DNA of 64,000 bases from Clostridium estertheticum subsp. estertheticum (GCF_001877035.1 NZ_CP015756.1:2719001-2783000), one strand, 5' to 3'; positions 8,316 to 17,992 are shown, numbered from the stretch's first letter. Translations and numbers: made by a program. The notes: generated from the letters alone by a model not told the origin.

Positions 8316-9461
8316 TTGAAAATAGCAATAATTTGTACGGAAAAACTTGCTTATCCCCCTATTAATGGCGGCGCTGTTCAAATGTATCTTGAGGGCGCCT
8401 TACCTATGTTATCAAAACTCCATGAAATAACTGTGTTTAGTATACAAGATCCTAAGCTACCTAACAGGGCTTTCGAAAATAATGTAAAATATATACGATT
8501 ACCTGCACGCACTAGTGATGAGTATATACTTGGTTTAAAGAAGTTTCTTACAAATGAATTTGATTTAGTGCATGTATTTAATAGGCCTCGCTGGGTCCCA
8601 TTCTTAAGTAGAGGCTTAACTTGCGCTTTTAGTTTAAGCCTTCACAATGAAATGTTTGGCCATAATAAAATTAGTAATGAATTAGCAAGTGCCTGTATTA
8701 ATAGGGTAAGCTTTATCACCACTGTAAGTGGGTTTATTGCAGATGGCGTAAAAAAATTGTATCCATTTGCTAAAGAAAAACTTTATCCCGTATATTCTGC
8801 AGTAGATTGCAATTTATATAAACCAGTTTGTAATAACGATGTTAAGGATTCTAGTAGAAATATACTTCGAGAAAAATATGGTCTTAAGGATTATAAAACA
8901 ATATTATATGTAGGTAGATTAACTCCAAAAAAAGGTACCCATATAGTACTCGATGCCATGAATTCAGTTATGGAGTCACACCCAAATACTGCCCTAATGA
9001 TTATTGGTAGCAAATGGTATGGTGGAAATCAGCCTACTGATTATGTTAAATTATTAAAACGCATATCAAAAGAACTAAAAGGGCCAGTTATTTTTACAGG
9101 TTTCCTAAGTCCTTATGAAATTCCTAAATATTATAGCATCGGAGATATTTTTGTTAATTTATCACAATGGAGAGAACCCTTAGCACGAGTTCACTATGAA
9201 GCTATGGCCGCAGGACTTCCTATTATAACTACTAATCGTGGTGGTAATGCAGAAGTAATGGAAGATGGTATAAATGGCTTTGTAATTAATGGTAATGATT
9301 GTGAGAACCCAAGAGTTCTTGAAAGAAATATACTTCGTCTTCTTAATAATAAAGAGCTATGCCTCGAGCTAGGAGCTAATGGTCGAAAATTAGCTGAGGA
9401 AAAATATAATTTTAATAGACTTGCTAATGATTTATTAAAACTTTTTGATAGCGTTAAATAA
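8316..9461 (+). CDS. GT4-family glycosyltransferase (CotSA-like)
   Basis: A 381-residue GT-B glycosyltransferase of family 4. The N-terminal acceptor domain begins KIAIICTEKLAYPPINGGAVQ, with the usual glycine-rich loop. The C-terminal donor domain shows LYVGRLTPKKGTH and the E-x7-E type signature EAMAAGLPIITTNRGG. It starts at TTG 8316 behind AAAGGAGG. CotSA, the Bacillus partner of CotS, is of the same type. With the neighbouring UDP-sugar genes it probably adds a hexuronic acid or related sugar to a coat glycan; the donor is not known from sequence. Confidence 0.9.
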   Translation: MKIAIICTEKLAYPPINGGAVQMYLEGALPMLSKLHEITVFSIQDPKLPNRAFENNVKYIRLPARTSDEYILGLKKFLTNEFDLVHVFNRPRWVPFLSRGLTCAFSLSLHNEMFGHNKISNELASACINRVSFITTVSGFIADGVKKLYPFAKEKLYPVYSAVDCNLYKPVCNNDVKDSSRNILREKYGLKDYKTILYVGRLTPKKGTHIVLDAMNSVMESHPNTALMIIGSKWYGGNQPTDYVKLLKRISKELKGPVIFTGFLSPYEIPKYYSIGDIFVNLSQWREPLARVHYEAMAAGLPIITTNRGGNAEVMEDGINGFVINGNDCENPRVLERNILRLLNNKELCLELGANGRKLAEEKYNFNRLANDLLKLFDSVK

Positions 9462-9482
9462 TTTAAATAAGGAAGTGTACTA

Positions 9483-10478
9483 TTGAATAATTCGATTTTA
9501 GTAACTGGAGGAGCAGGCTTTATTGGTTCAAACCTCTGTGATTATTTATTAAAAAACAATAATAAAATAATTATTGTCGATAATTTTAATGACTTCTATA
9601 ATCCTTTGATAAAAAGAAATAATATCACTAAGATACAAAATTCAATGAAAATCAACAATATTACTGATGATAATTTGATAATAAAAGAAGGCGATATCCG
9701 AGATACAATTTTTTTGACAAAAATATTTAGTTTATACAAAATAGACATAGTAATTCACCTTGCAGCTATGGCTGGTGTTCGCCCATCTATCATAAACCCA
9801 TTTTTATATAACGAAGTAAACATGACTGGTACACTAAACTTATTAGACATATGTAATAAATATAAGATAAATAAGTTTATATTTGCCTCCTCTTCATCTG
9901 TATATGGAAATAACGAAAAGCTTCCCTTCACTGAGTCAGACCCTGTAGATTCGCCAATCTCACCTTACGGGGCCACTAAGAAGTCTGGTGAACTATTATG
10001 TCATGTTTATAGCCATCTATATGGGTTTAATATAGCTTGCCTTAGATTTTTCACTGTATATGGTCCAAGACAGAGACCCGATTTAGCTATCTATAAATTT
10101 ACAGAATCTATTTTAAAAGGAAAAGAAATTTCTATTTTCGGAGATGGCACTACAAAACGAGATTACACCTATATAGATGATATAGTTCAAGGCATAGATA
10201 AAGCCATAACATGGACAACTACAGATAAGAATAAGTATGAAATCTTTAATTTAGGTGGTTCTACTACTATCATGCTTAACTATATGATAGAACGAATAGA
10301 AATCGAACTTGGTACTAAAGCAATTATTAAATATTTGCCTATGCAACCTGGTGACGTGAATATAACTTATGCTAATATTTCTAAATCGAAAGAAATTTTA
10401 GGCTATAAACCAATAACAAATTTTGATTATGGAATTCACAAATTTGTAAAATGGTTTAAAACTATTCCATTATATTAA
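9483..10478 (+). CDS. NAD-dependent UDP-sugar epimerase (UDP-glucuronate 4-epimerase-like)
   Basis: A 331-residue extended short-chain dehydrogenase. It has the NAD-binding TGGAGFIGSN loop, an SSSSVYG strand and the catalytic YGATKK (Tyr-x3-Lys), then GDGTTKRDYTYIDD typical of the sugar-nucleotide epimerases. The DNFNDFYNPLIKRNN segment resembles UDP-glucuronate 4-epimerases (CapI type) more than GalE. That fits the convergent UDP-glucose dehydrogenase, which would supply UDP-glucuronate. Start is TTG at 9483 with AAGGAAGTG upstream; it closes the coat gene run and is followed by a strong bidirectional terminator. Confidence 0.85.
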   Translation: MNNSILVTGGAGFIGSNLCDYLLKNNNKIIIVDNFNDFYNPLIKRNNITKIQNSMKINNITDDNLIIKEGDIRDTIFLTKIFSLYKIDIVIHLAAMAGVRPSIINPFLYNEVNMTGTLNLLDICNKYKINKFIFASSSSVYGNNEKLPFTESDPVDSPISPYGATKKSGELLCHVYSHLYGFNIACLRFFTVYGPRQRPDLAIYKFTESILKGKEISIFGDGTTKRDYTYIDDIVQGIDKAITWTTTDKNKYEIFNLGGSTTIMLNYMIERIEIELGTKAIIKYLPMQPGDVNITYANISKSKEILGYKPITNFDYGIHKFVKWFKTIPLY

Positions 10479-10490
10479 TAATACAAATAA

Positions 10491-10533
10491 ATGGCTATTA
10501 CTTTATTATTTAAAGTAGTAGCCATTTTATTTC
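10491..10533. terminator. Bidirectional terminator between epimerase and ugd
   Basis: A 15-bp stem with one G-U pair (10491-10505 with 10511-10525) and a five-base loop, followed by TTTATTT on the plus strand. Adenines flank the other side, so it can stop the convergent ugd transcript too. Confidence 0.85.
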
Positions 10534-10535
10534 TT

Positions 10536-11843
10536 TTAATTTTTAATATTTCCTTTCCCTACAGAATAATATGCTTTAATATTAGCCTCTTTAATTTTCT
10601 CTATATCCAATATATTTCTTCCATCAATTATTATAGATTCACGCATAATCTCATTAACCTTACATAAATCTATGCTATAGAACTCATTCCATTCTGTACA
10701 AATTATCATTGCATCACAGTCTTCTAAACATTCATACACTCCATCACAATAAGTTATATCTGGAAATATATTTTTTATTTCCTTTGTGACCATAGGATCA
10801 TAAGCTTTTATATTGACTTTATTCTTTAATAATTTTTCGATTATATATAAAGATGGGGCTTCCCTAATATCATCTGTATCCGGTTTAAACGTCAAGCCTA
10901 ATATACCTACTGTTTTGCCTTCAATTATTTTATAGTGTTCTAATAATATATCCACTGGTAATACTCTTTGTTTTTCATTTACATCAACAGTGGCCTTTAC
11001 AATATTTAGATTACAATTATAATTTTCAGACATTTTAACTAATGCTTTTGTGTCTTTCGGGAAGCAAGATCCACCATAACCTAATCCAGCTTTTAAAAAC
11101 AATGGTGAAATTCTCTTATCTAGTCCTAAAGCATATGCAATTACATCAATGTCAGCGCAAGCTTTATTGCAAAGATTAGCTATTTCATTGATAAAAGAAA
11201 TTTTCACAGATAACATCGCGTTAGAGGTATATTTAATTAATTCTGCTGTTTCTGGGTTAGTTAAAACCATCTTTATTTTAAATGGCTCGTACAATTTTCT
11301 CATTACCTCCAAAGCCTTTTGTGATTCTGAACCTAAGACTATTTTATCGCCATGGAAAAAATCATATATTGCTTTTCCTTCCCTTAAGAATTCTGGGTTA
11401 GAAACTACATCAAAGTATTCCTTTGGCACATTATTTTCTAATAACTTACTTGTTATATATTTTTGAGTACCTACTGGCACTGTACTTTTAGTTACTACTA
11501 CTTTATATTTATTGATATAAGGTGAAATTAAATTTATTACCACTTCTACTTGTCCAATATCTACATCCCAATTATCCTTTGTTGGAGTTCCTACAGCAAT
11601 AAATATTATATCTGAAGATTTAATTCCCATTTCTAAATTGTCAGTAAACTTAACACTATCTGTATTTAAAGACTCTTTTAGTAATTCATCTAATCCCTCT
11701 TCAAAGATAGTTGGTACACCATTATTAAGCATACTTAATTTATCCAAGTTTTTTTCTACACAAATAACCGTATTTCCTTTTTTACCAAAACATAATGCCG
11801 TTATGAGTCCTACATATCCAGCTCCAATAACGCATATATTCAT
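10536..11843 (-). CDS. ugd: UDP-glucose 6-dehydrogenase
   Basis: A 435-residue enzyme that oxidises UDP-glucose to UDP-glucuronate using two NAD+. Visible are the N-terminal NAD motif (GAGYVGL), the VGTPT loop, the TVPVGT segment, and the active-site GYGGSCFPKD with the catalytic cysteine. The C-terminal domain contains GLTFKPDTDDIREAPS. Length is standard. AGAGGAGA lies upstream of the ATG. It is transcribed towards the coat gene run and shares its terminator; product and epimerase chemistry fit together (UDP-Glc to UDP-GlcA to UDP-GalA). The Bacillus ytcA neighbour of cotS is also of this type. Confidence 0.93.
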   Translation of the reverse strand: MNICVIGAGYVGLITALCFGKKGNTVICVEKNLDKLSMLNNGVPTIFEEGLDELLKESLNTDSVKFTDNLEMGIKSSDIIFIAVGTPTKDNWDVDIGQVEVVINLISPYINKYKVVVTKSTVPVGTQKYITSKLLENNVPKEYFDVVSNPEFLREGKAIYDFFHGDKIVLGSESQKALEVMRKLYEPFKIKMVLTNPETAELIKYTSNAMLSVKISFINEIANLCNKACADIDVIAYALGLDKRISPLFLKAGLGYGGSCFPKDTKALVKMSENYNCNLNIVKATVDVNEKQRVLPVDILLEHYKIIEGKTVGILGLTFKPDTDDIREAPSLYIIEKLLKNKVNIKAYDPMVTKEIKNIFPDITYCDGVYECLEDCDAMIICTEWNEFYSIDLCKVNEIMRESIIIDGRNILDIEKIKEANIKAYYSVGKGNIKN

Positions 11844-12153
11844 ACAATCACATTCTCCTCTTTGATAGTATCACATTTTTTATCATCTACACTTTCACGT
11901 TTATCAATTATTTACCTTAGTAACTTGGTATCTAACTATTAGTGTTCTTAATAATAATCTATATTTAGAATCACACTTTCATTTAAATAAATTGCATTAA
12001 AAGCTTATTCTATCTATCTAAATACTATATGAGGTTATTCATAATTTGGTGAAGACTGTATAGCGTTATGGTATAATAAAATCAGAAAAATTAAATCTTA
12101 AATAAAATATAATCATTTACTATAAAATAAATACACAAAATAAGAGGTATAAA
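11844..12153. other. Divergent intergenic region, ugd / MBL hydrolase
   Basis: About 310 AT-rich bases carrying the promoters of two divergent genes. No convincing operator, RNA structure or small gene was found; no near-consensus -35/-10 pair stands out. Confidence 0.4.
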
Positions 12154-12978
12154 ATGAGCTTTGTTAGATTATCTAAAACAGTTGAATATATGTATAAATT
12201 ACATCATAGAAACTTTAAATTGTACTTTAAACCTATAAAAGCGCCGTTATATGAGCCCATAGTAAAAAATTCTATTCATTGGGTAGGTCATGCTACTGTA
12301 GTCATTAACTTAAACAATAAGATTATAGTAACTGACCCTGTAACTAGTTTAAATCTTGGTGAACTAAAAAGGTTAGTTAAACCCTCTTTAAATTTATCAT
12401 CCATTAATATTGATTACATAGTTCTTTCTCATGGTCATATGGATCATATGAATTATTCAACTCTTAGGAAAATAAACAAAAGTGCTATAGTGATTGCCCC
12501 TATTTACTTAAACATCCCTTTAAAAATTTTAGGTTTTAAAAATATAGTGCTTCTAAATCATGCTGAAATATATAGTGATAGACACATAAAAATAAAAGCA
12601 TTAAAAGCAAATCACGATGGAAGGCGTTACCCTTGGGGAGCTAAAGCTGAGAGCAACTCCTATATAATTGAAAGTAGCCTTAAAAAGATCTTTTTTGCTG
12701 GTGATACTGCTCTCACTGATGCATATAAAGATTTAATAGCAGATGTAGCCATCATGCCTGTAGGCTGCTACAAACCTGATGAATTCCAAGAGATGCATTG
12801 TTCTCCAGAGCAAAGCTTTAAAATGTTTAAAATGACAAAGGCTAAATTAATGATACCAATTCATTATAAAACCTATATTTTAGCTCAAGATAAGGATGAG
12901 GACACTGTTAATACATTAAATAGAATAAATGATGGGAGTATAAAAATTATTGATATAGGCCAAACTGTAAAATTATAA
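12154..12978 (+). CDS. Metallo-beta-lactamase-fold hydrolase
   Basis: A 274-residue MBL-fold metallohydrolase, of the UlaG/NAPE-PLD-like group by general architecture. The zinc motif SHGHMDHM (HxHxDH) is followed by GDTALTD, which gives a metal ligand Asp, and a C-terminal PIHYKT histidine. There is no signal peptide, so it acts in the cytoplasm. Substrates in this group range from phosphodiesters to lactones, and nothing here decides between them. The start has AAGAGG upstream. It is monocistronic: the terminator begins 9 bases after the stop and overlaps the end of the convergent SNF2 gene. Confidence 0.88.
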   Translation: MSFVRLSKTVEYMYKLHHRNFKLYFKPIKAPLYEPIVKNSIHWVGHATVVINLNNKIIVTDPVTSLNLGELKRLVKPSLNLSSINIDYIVLSHGHMDHMNYSTLRKINKSAIVIAPIYLNIPLKILGFKNIVLLNHAEIYSDRHIKIKALKANHDGRRYPWGAKAESNSYIIESSLKKIFFAGDTALTDAYKDLIADVAIMPVGCYKPDEFQEMHCSPEQSFKMFKMTKAKLMIPIHYKTYILAQDKDEDTVNTLNRINDGSIKIIDIGQTVKL

Positions 12979-12986
12979 ATAACACA

Positions 12987-13030
12987 AAAGCAGGCAATAG
13001 ACCCCTAAATTAGGTCTATGCCCGCTTTTT
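12987..13030. terminator. Terminator between MBL hydrolase and SNF2 gene
   Basis: AAAGCAGGCAATAGACC pairs with GGTCTATGCCCGCTTT with one bulged A, loop about 9 bases, then a T run on the plus strand. The last bases lie within the stop of the convergent helicase gene. Confidence 0.85.
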
Positions 13031-16000
13031 ATACAAATAAATCTTCAATATCATTTTGACTCATCTGCGATAAGAACAATTCTGCTCCCGTTTCATCATT
13101 AATTACACTATCTGTAACTTCTTTTTTCTTTTGTTGAAGCTTAAATATTTTTTCTTCTATAGTTCCTCTTGCTATTAATTTTATAACCTCTACTGTTTTT
13201 TTCTGTCCAATTCTATGAGCTCTATCTGTTGCTTGAGCTTCTACGGCCGGATTCCACCAAGGATCAAAATGTATGACCATATCTGCGCCTGTAAGGTTTA
13301 TCCCAGTCCCACCAGCTTTTAGAGATATTAAGAATACCTGTGACTCTCCTTCATTAAAATCCTTCACCATCTTAACTCTTTTTTCTGACTTTGTTGAACC
13401 ATCAAGATACATATAGTTTATATCTTTAGTATCTAATCTACTCGCAATATTCTTCAAAACTCTTGTAAATTGAGAAAATATTAATATTCTATGACCTTCC
13501 TCTAAACTATTAACTAAAATTTCATCTAGAGCTTCCATTTTGCCACTACCTCCATTATAATTTTCTATAAAAGTAGATGGGTCACAGCATATTTGCCTTA
13601 ACCTTGTTAATATTGAAAGTACCTTAAACTTACTTTTATTAAATCCTTTCTCCCTAACATCTTCTTCTAATTCTCCTTTAGCATCCTTTAAATAAGCTAA
13701 ATAGATTTTCTTCTGCTCCTCTGTCATTTCCACTGAAATTCTATGTTCTATTTTTGGAGGTAAATCTTTTGCAACCTCAACCTTTGTTCGCCTAAGTATA
13801 AATGGTTTTACATGATTATTTAATTCCTTTAGTGCATTTGCATTTCCATCTTTTACAATTGGCGCTTCGAATTTTTTTGAAAAAGCACTATGATTTAACA
13901 TATAACCTGGCATTATAAAATCAAAAATTGACCAAAGTTCAGTAAGAGAATTTTCAATAGGTGTTCCTGTAAGTGCGAATCTCCCTAAAGCATTCAAACT
14001 TTTTACAGCAGCAGAATTTTGAGAATTAAAATTTTTGATAAACTGGGCCTCATCTAAAAAACAATATCTAAATTGAATTTTTTTATACTCCTCAAGGTCC
14101 CGCCTTATAAGTGAATATGATGTTATAACCACATCATTGTCCCCTATGTTTTGTTTTTGTTCTTCTCTCTGGCGTATATTCCCAGATATTACTATACAAT
14201 TTAGCGAAGGTGCAAACTTTTCTATTTCATCCTTCCAATTGTATACAACTGAAGTTGGACATACTACAAGTGTTGGTTGTTTGATATCATTTTCCTCCAC
14301 TTCAGACAAAATAAATGCTATAGCCTGGAGTGTTTTTCCAAGGCCCATTTCATCTGCGAGTATTCCTCCAAATCCACATTTAGCAAGAGTTTTTAACCAT
14401 TTAAATCCAGTTTTTTGGTAATCTCTCATTATACTATCTAAAGAGCTTGGAACTATTACTTTTAATTCATTTGTATTTTTCAAATCATAAACTAGCTCTT
14501 TAAATTTTTTATTTGTATCAACGAAATCCATCTGTTCTCGTTTTAATTTTTCTTCTATATATAGTGCATTATATTTAGAAAGCAAAATTTTATTTTTTGA
14601 AATATCTTTATCTTTTATATTTAAGTACTCTATCATTTCTGCAACTTTTAGTAAATTATTAGAATCTAGTAATACAAAACTTCCATTTTTGAGCCTATGA
14701 TATTTTCTTTTTTCTCTTAGTGATGCAAAAATATTTTTAAGTTCAATATTATCTACACCTTCAATACTAAAGTTAAATTCTAAAAGATTATCCTTATTGA
14801 GTCTAATATTTGACTTATATCCAGTATTTCCATGCACACTTATTTTTTTAAATTCCTCCGAATAATAAACATCCGCCATCTGCTGAAGTTTTTCGAGTCC
14901 TGAAACTAAAAACTCTAAAAGTTTTTCCTCATCTAACATTTCAAAACCATTATCACTGCGAACAAATCCAGATTGATTAAATTGATTTATGATACTCATT
15001 TCCTTATCCATGTCTCTTATAAGTGCTCTTCCCTCTTGTACTTTGTTTTCTTTACTATTAAAAGGGTTTATTTCTATATCTCCATATTTGAAAGTTATAA
15101 GAGCCTCAACATTTTCAGACTTTTTTTCAAAATAAACAATTGCCTTAAGTTCTTTTACATAAAATTCGTTTTTAAGGGACATATCTATATCAACTTTACT
15201 ACTTATTTTATTTAATGTTGGAAGTACAAATGATGCTACATCATCTTTCTCTTCTTCATAAAATTCTATGCAACCATTTTTTTCATCTTTAAATCTATTA
15301 TAAAAGGGCATATAAGTATCCCTTTGTGTAACTGGTGGCTCATATATTTTCCCTTCATAAAAAAAGAATTCACCATCACTAGTTAGCGAAACAGGCATAT
15401 TATTCTTTTGCTCTAATATAAATTTATCGGCTTCCCTATTTATATTAAACTCTAAAGGCATAGATTCCTTTTCTATATGTACATTAGTAAATGTCTCACC
15501 CTTTATAACAACAGATAAATCTCTATTGTATAAGCACTTTAATAATCTTTTAATCATGCTATCAGTAAAATAAGCTTTTTTACCGGACAGAAACTTTACC
15601 TGGTTACTCTTATATGTATTTGCAGCCCCCGCTAACGACTGAAGTTCACCTGCTTCCTTAAAAATTTCTATAATATTTAGATCTTCATCCCTAAAAGAGT
15701 GCAAAGAAGGATTATATGTAAATTTCTTACCAAATTCCATAAGCTCAAAACTTTTATTATAACAAATTAAGAATTCTTTTATATTTTTAACTACATATTG
15801 CTTATCCTCACCGATTTTTAAGCTCACAAATGATTTTGTATTATCGCTAATAGATCCGTGCTCGTATTTTATATCTATATTTAAATATATTTTTGCTCTT
15901 TGAGCCACATTAATATTATTAGTTATTTGTTTAATTAAATTATTTGTTTTAACCATTTTTTTCACTTTAATAATTTGTTCTTTCTCATTAACATACTTTA

Positions 16001-16373
16001 ATAATGTAGCCACAACATGTTTGCACATATTTCTGCGCCCGTAATAACCGAAACTATATTTATTGCAATCACAGTTATAGTTTATAAACAAATTAATATT
16101 ATCAAAACTTACATCTACTTTATATAAATCAAATTTTGAGGACTGTACATTTGAAGTTATCGTAGTTTGTGTATAATCCTCAAAATTTCCCAAGTCTTCT
16201 ATTTCTACATCTATATCCTTAACCTTATTATCCAAATAGTAATTGCTTCCAACTTTATAAGTCTCTTTATCAGTATTCTCTCGTATTATCTCTTCATTAA
16301 TATCATTATTATTACCCAAAAATTTCACCCCTAAGTTTTCTGTTGTTGGCTTTTTTCTAAATAACATTTCCAT
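13029..16373 (-). CDS. SNF2-family ATPase with SWIM zinc finger
   Basis: A large (about 1114-residue) Swi2/Snf2-type translocase. Near the N-terminus a SWIM zinc finger is visible (CNCDC with CKHVV). A long linker follows, then the ATPase core: DEMGLGKT (Walker A), LDEAQ (Walker B), LTGTPIENS, and the C-terminal RecA lobe with GGTGINLTGADMVIHFDP and ATDRAHRIGQ. Such enzymes remodel protein-nucleic acid complexes; the bacterial role is unclear. The start is uncertain. ATG 16373 and 16367 lack a clear SD, whereas TTG 16319 has AGGGGTG six bases upstream. An upstream in-frame TTG (16415) falls inside the tRNA terminator and is unlikely. Confidence 0.93.
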   Translation of the reverse strand: MEMLFRKKPTTENLGVKFLGNNNDINEEIIRENTDKETYKVGSNYYLDNKVKDIDVEIEDLGNFEDYTQTTITSNVQSSKFDLYKVDVSFDNINLFINYNCDCNKYSFGYYGRRNMCKHVVATLLKYVNEKEQIIKVKKMVKTNNLIKQITNNINVAQRAKIYLNIDIKYEHGSISDNTKSFVSLKIGEDKQYVVKNIKEFLICYNKSFELMEFGKKFTYNPSLHSFRDEDLNIIEIFKEAGELQSLAGAANTYKSNQVKFLSGKKAYFTDSMIKRLLKCLYNRDLSVVIKGETFTNVHIEKESMPLEFNINREADKFILEQKNNMPVSLTSDGEFFFYEGKIYEPPVTQRDTYMPFYNRFKDEKNGCIEFYEEEKDDVASFVLPTLNKISSKVDIDMSLKNEFYVKELKAIVYFEKKSENVEALITFKYGDIEINPFNSKENKVQEGRALIRDMDKEMSIINQFNQSGFVRSDNGFEMLDEEKLLEFLVSGLEKLQQMADVYYSEEFKKISVHGNTGYKSNIRLNKDNLLEFNFSIEGVDNIELKNIFASLREKRKYHRLKNGSFVLLDSNNLLKVAEMIEYLNIKDKDISKNKILLSKYNALYIEEKLKREQMDFVDTNKKFKELVYDLKNTNELKVIVPSSLDSIMRDYQKTGFKWLKTLAKCGFGGILADEMGLGKTLQAIAFILSEVEENDIKQPTLVVCPTSVVYNWKDEIEKFAPSLNCIVISGNIRQREEQKQNIGDNDVVITSYSLIRRDLEEYKKIQFRYCFLDEAQFIKNFNSQNSAAVKSLNALGRFALTGTPIENSLTELWSIFDFIMPGYMLNHSAFSKKFEAPIVKDGNANALKELNNHVKPFILRRTKVEVAKDLPPKIEHRISVEMTEEQKKIYLAYLKDAKGELEEDVREKGFNKSKFKVLSILTRLRQICCDPSTFIENYNGGSGKMEALDEILVNSLEEGHRILIFSQFTRVLKNIASRLDTKDINYMYLDGSTKSEKRVKMVKDFNEGESQVFLISLKAGGTGINLTGADMVIHFDPWWNPAVEAQATDRAHRIGQKKTVEVIKLIARGTIEEKIFKLQQKKKEVTDSVINDETGAELFLSQMSQNDIEDLFV

Positions 16374-16403
16374 ATAAATTATCATTTTCAATATACAAAA
16401 AAA

Positions 16404-16444
16404 TAATCCTAGCAAAATAAATTTATGCTAGGATTACTTATATT
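16404..16444 (-). terminator. Intrinsic terminator of the tRNA operon
   Basis: TAATCCTAGCA (16404-16414) and TGCTAGGATTA (16426-16436) form an 11-bp stem. On the minus strand it is followed by a run of T (TTTTTTTT), downstream of the two tRNA genes and directly before the SNF2 gene. Confidence 0.8.
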
Positions 16445-16486
16445 CATCATATTAAAAAACTATTATTCTTAATTTGATTAAATCTT

Positions 16487-16561
16487 TGGCTAGAGTGGCA
16501 GGATTCGAACCTGCGAATGCCAGAGTCAGAGTCTAGTGCCTTACCGCTTGGCTACACCCCA
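16487..16561 (-). tRNA. tRNA-Gln (anticodon CTG)
   Basis: A 75-base cloverleaf read on the minus strand. The acceptor stem is TGGGGTG paired with CACTCTA with G-U pairs, the D-arm is GCCAAGCGGTAAGGC, the anticodon loop is CTCTGAC, and the T-loop is TTCGAAT. G-CCA is encoded at the 3' end. The U1 start is typical of glutamine tRNAs. It reads CAG codons and follows tRNA-Glu in the same transcript. Confidence 0.93.
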
Positions 16562-16575
16562 ATAAAAAAAACAAA

Positions 16576-16650
16576 TGGTGACTCCTAGGGGAATTGAACC
16601 CCTGAATCCACCGTGAGAGGGTGGCGTCTTAACCTCTTGACCAAGGAGCC
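16576..16650 (-). tRNA. tRNA-Glu (anticodon CTC)
   Basis: A 75-base cloverleaf on the minus strand. The acceptor GGCTCCT pairs with AGGAGTC (one G-U), the anticodon loop is CTCTCAC between CCACC and GGTGG, the T-loop is TTCAATT, and CCA is encoded. It is first in a two-tRNA operon, 14 bases from tRNA-Gln. Confidence 0.93.
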
Positions 16651-16692
16651 ATATTAGCTATTCGCGTTTCAGCGATTTGCACTACGAGATAT

Positions 16693-16721
16693 AGTATACC
16701 TCGTATTTCAGTATAAGTCAA
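16693..16721 (-). promoter_or_regulatory. Promoter of the tRNA-Glu/Gln operon
   Basis: TTGACT (16716-16721) and TATACT (16693-16698) are spaced by exactly 17 bases, about 42 bases before tRNA-Glu: a near-consensus sigma-A promoter. Confidence 0.8.
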
Positions 16722-16806
16722 ATAAATTTCTAAAATAAATAGATTTATGTCCTTTTTAGTATATTATTAACATCATCACTAACTTTTATTCTATAAAAAC
16801 AAGGTA

Positions 16807-17859
16807 TTATCTCCAAATTATCCCACATAATAATTCAAATAAATCCAACAAATTTTTTGGATTCTTTCCTGTCAGTTGTTTTATTCTTTCCAACCTGTAA
16901 TTTAAGGTATTCCTATGTATATTAAGGCTACTAGATACTTTATTAATATCACCATTATGTTCAACATATGCTTGTATAGTTTTAACAAGTTCTAGTTTAT
17001 TCCCAGATTTATCAAGATTTGAAAACATATAAATTAATGATTCTTTGTTATCATAAGATAAATGAATAAAGAACTTTAAATCATCATAATTGTATATTAA
17101 AGATGACGGTTTTATCTTAATACCAAATTCCATTGCTAGTTCTGCATTTTTTAGTGAAACAGCAGCAATGTCCTCTTCTCCTCCTAAACATATTTTATTT
17201 ATGTCTAAGCTCTCTTGCATATCCATTAATATTGTATTATTTTTATAATTAATTGTACTAAAAAATACTGTTTTATTATCATCTATATCATAATAGTGAG
17301 GGTGCTTATTACATAATATTCTATATTCACTTAAATTTGAATTTATGTACACAAGGATAGCCTGACTTTTTTTTGTAAGATCAAGACCATAACTTTTAGC
17401 CCTCGCATGAAAATCTTCATCATACTCCGTTGTTCTGTGAGCCAAATCCTGATAAAACCTCTGCCTATTTAACCTTTTATTCTGAATTTCCTCATCTAGT
17501 TTAGATTGCTCAATTAATAAAGCGGCAGTTACACGGACAAGCTTACTAAACCTTCTCACCTCATCAGGATGCCCCGTAATGCCTATTACTCCTATTATAT
17601 TTTCATCTACAATAATAGGCTCGTTTACCCCTGGTTTCATTCCTCCGTCTTCTTCTTCATATACTTCATTTATAAATTGATTATCTATTGCTTTCTTAGC
17701 ACCTTCATGAACATCTCCAATACGTTTAATATCTCCACTACCTATAATTACGCCATTTTCATCCATGACATTTATATTGTAAGGAATAACATCCATCATT
17801 TGCAAAACAATTCTTTGTGCTATAGTTTTCGATAACTTCAATGTACTCACATTACTCAC
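16807..17859 (-). CDS. cdaR: CdaR-type sugar-diacid/glycerate regulator
   Basis: A 350-residue regulator of the CdaR/PucR family. The N-terminal sugar-diacid recognition domain covers residues about 5-135 (LSKTIAQRIVLQMMDVIPYN with GVIGITGHPDEVRRF), followed by a GGDEF-like spacer and a C-terminal PucR-type helix-turn-helix (SSLNIHRNTLNYRLERIKQL). AGAAGGGTG precedes the ATG. It lies directly downstream of the gntP-glxK operon on the same strand but beyond a strong terminator, so it probably has its own promoter. Known CdaR proteins activate glucarate, galactarate and glycerate genes; those two neighbours are its probable targets. Confidence 0.9.
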   Translation of the reverse strand: MSNVSTLKLSKTIAQRIVLQMMDVIPYNINVMDENGVIIGSGDIKRIGDVHEGAKKAIDNQFINEVYEEEDGGMKPGVNEPIIVDENIIGVIGITGHPDEVRRFSKLVRVTAALLIEQSKLDEEIQNKRLNRQRFYQDLAHRTTEYDEDFHARAKSYGLDLTKKSQAILVYINSNLSEYRILCNKHPHYYDIDDNKTVFFSTINYKNNTILMDMQESLDINKICLGGEEDIAAVSLKNAELAMEFGIKIKPSSLIYNYDDLKFFIHLSYDNKESLIYMFSNLDKSGNKLELVKTIQAYVEHNGDINKVSSSLNIHRNTLNYRLERIKQLTGKNPKNLLDLFELLCGIIWR

Positions 17860-17962
17860 ACCCTTCTGAAATGTCGTTAAATGTTTTTTAATAATACATT
17901 CTTATTAATTCACTTTCTAATCATAAAGTATACCAATAGACACTTCTATTCTTTTGTAAATA

Positions 17963-17992
17963 CAAAAGTGGATTCCGAAGAATCCACTTTTG
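17963..17992 (-). terminator. Terminator of the gntP-glxK operon
   Basis: Perfect 13-bp stem (17963-17975 with 17980-17992). On the minus strand the four-base loop reads TTCG closed by a C-G pair, the extra-stable cUUCGg tetraloop, which points to minus-strand use. Confidence 0.8.

Noticed and set aside
16377-16415. N-terminal extension of the SNF2 protein to the TTG at 16415
   Set aside because: That codon lies in the loop of the tRNA terminator and has no SD.
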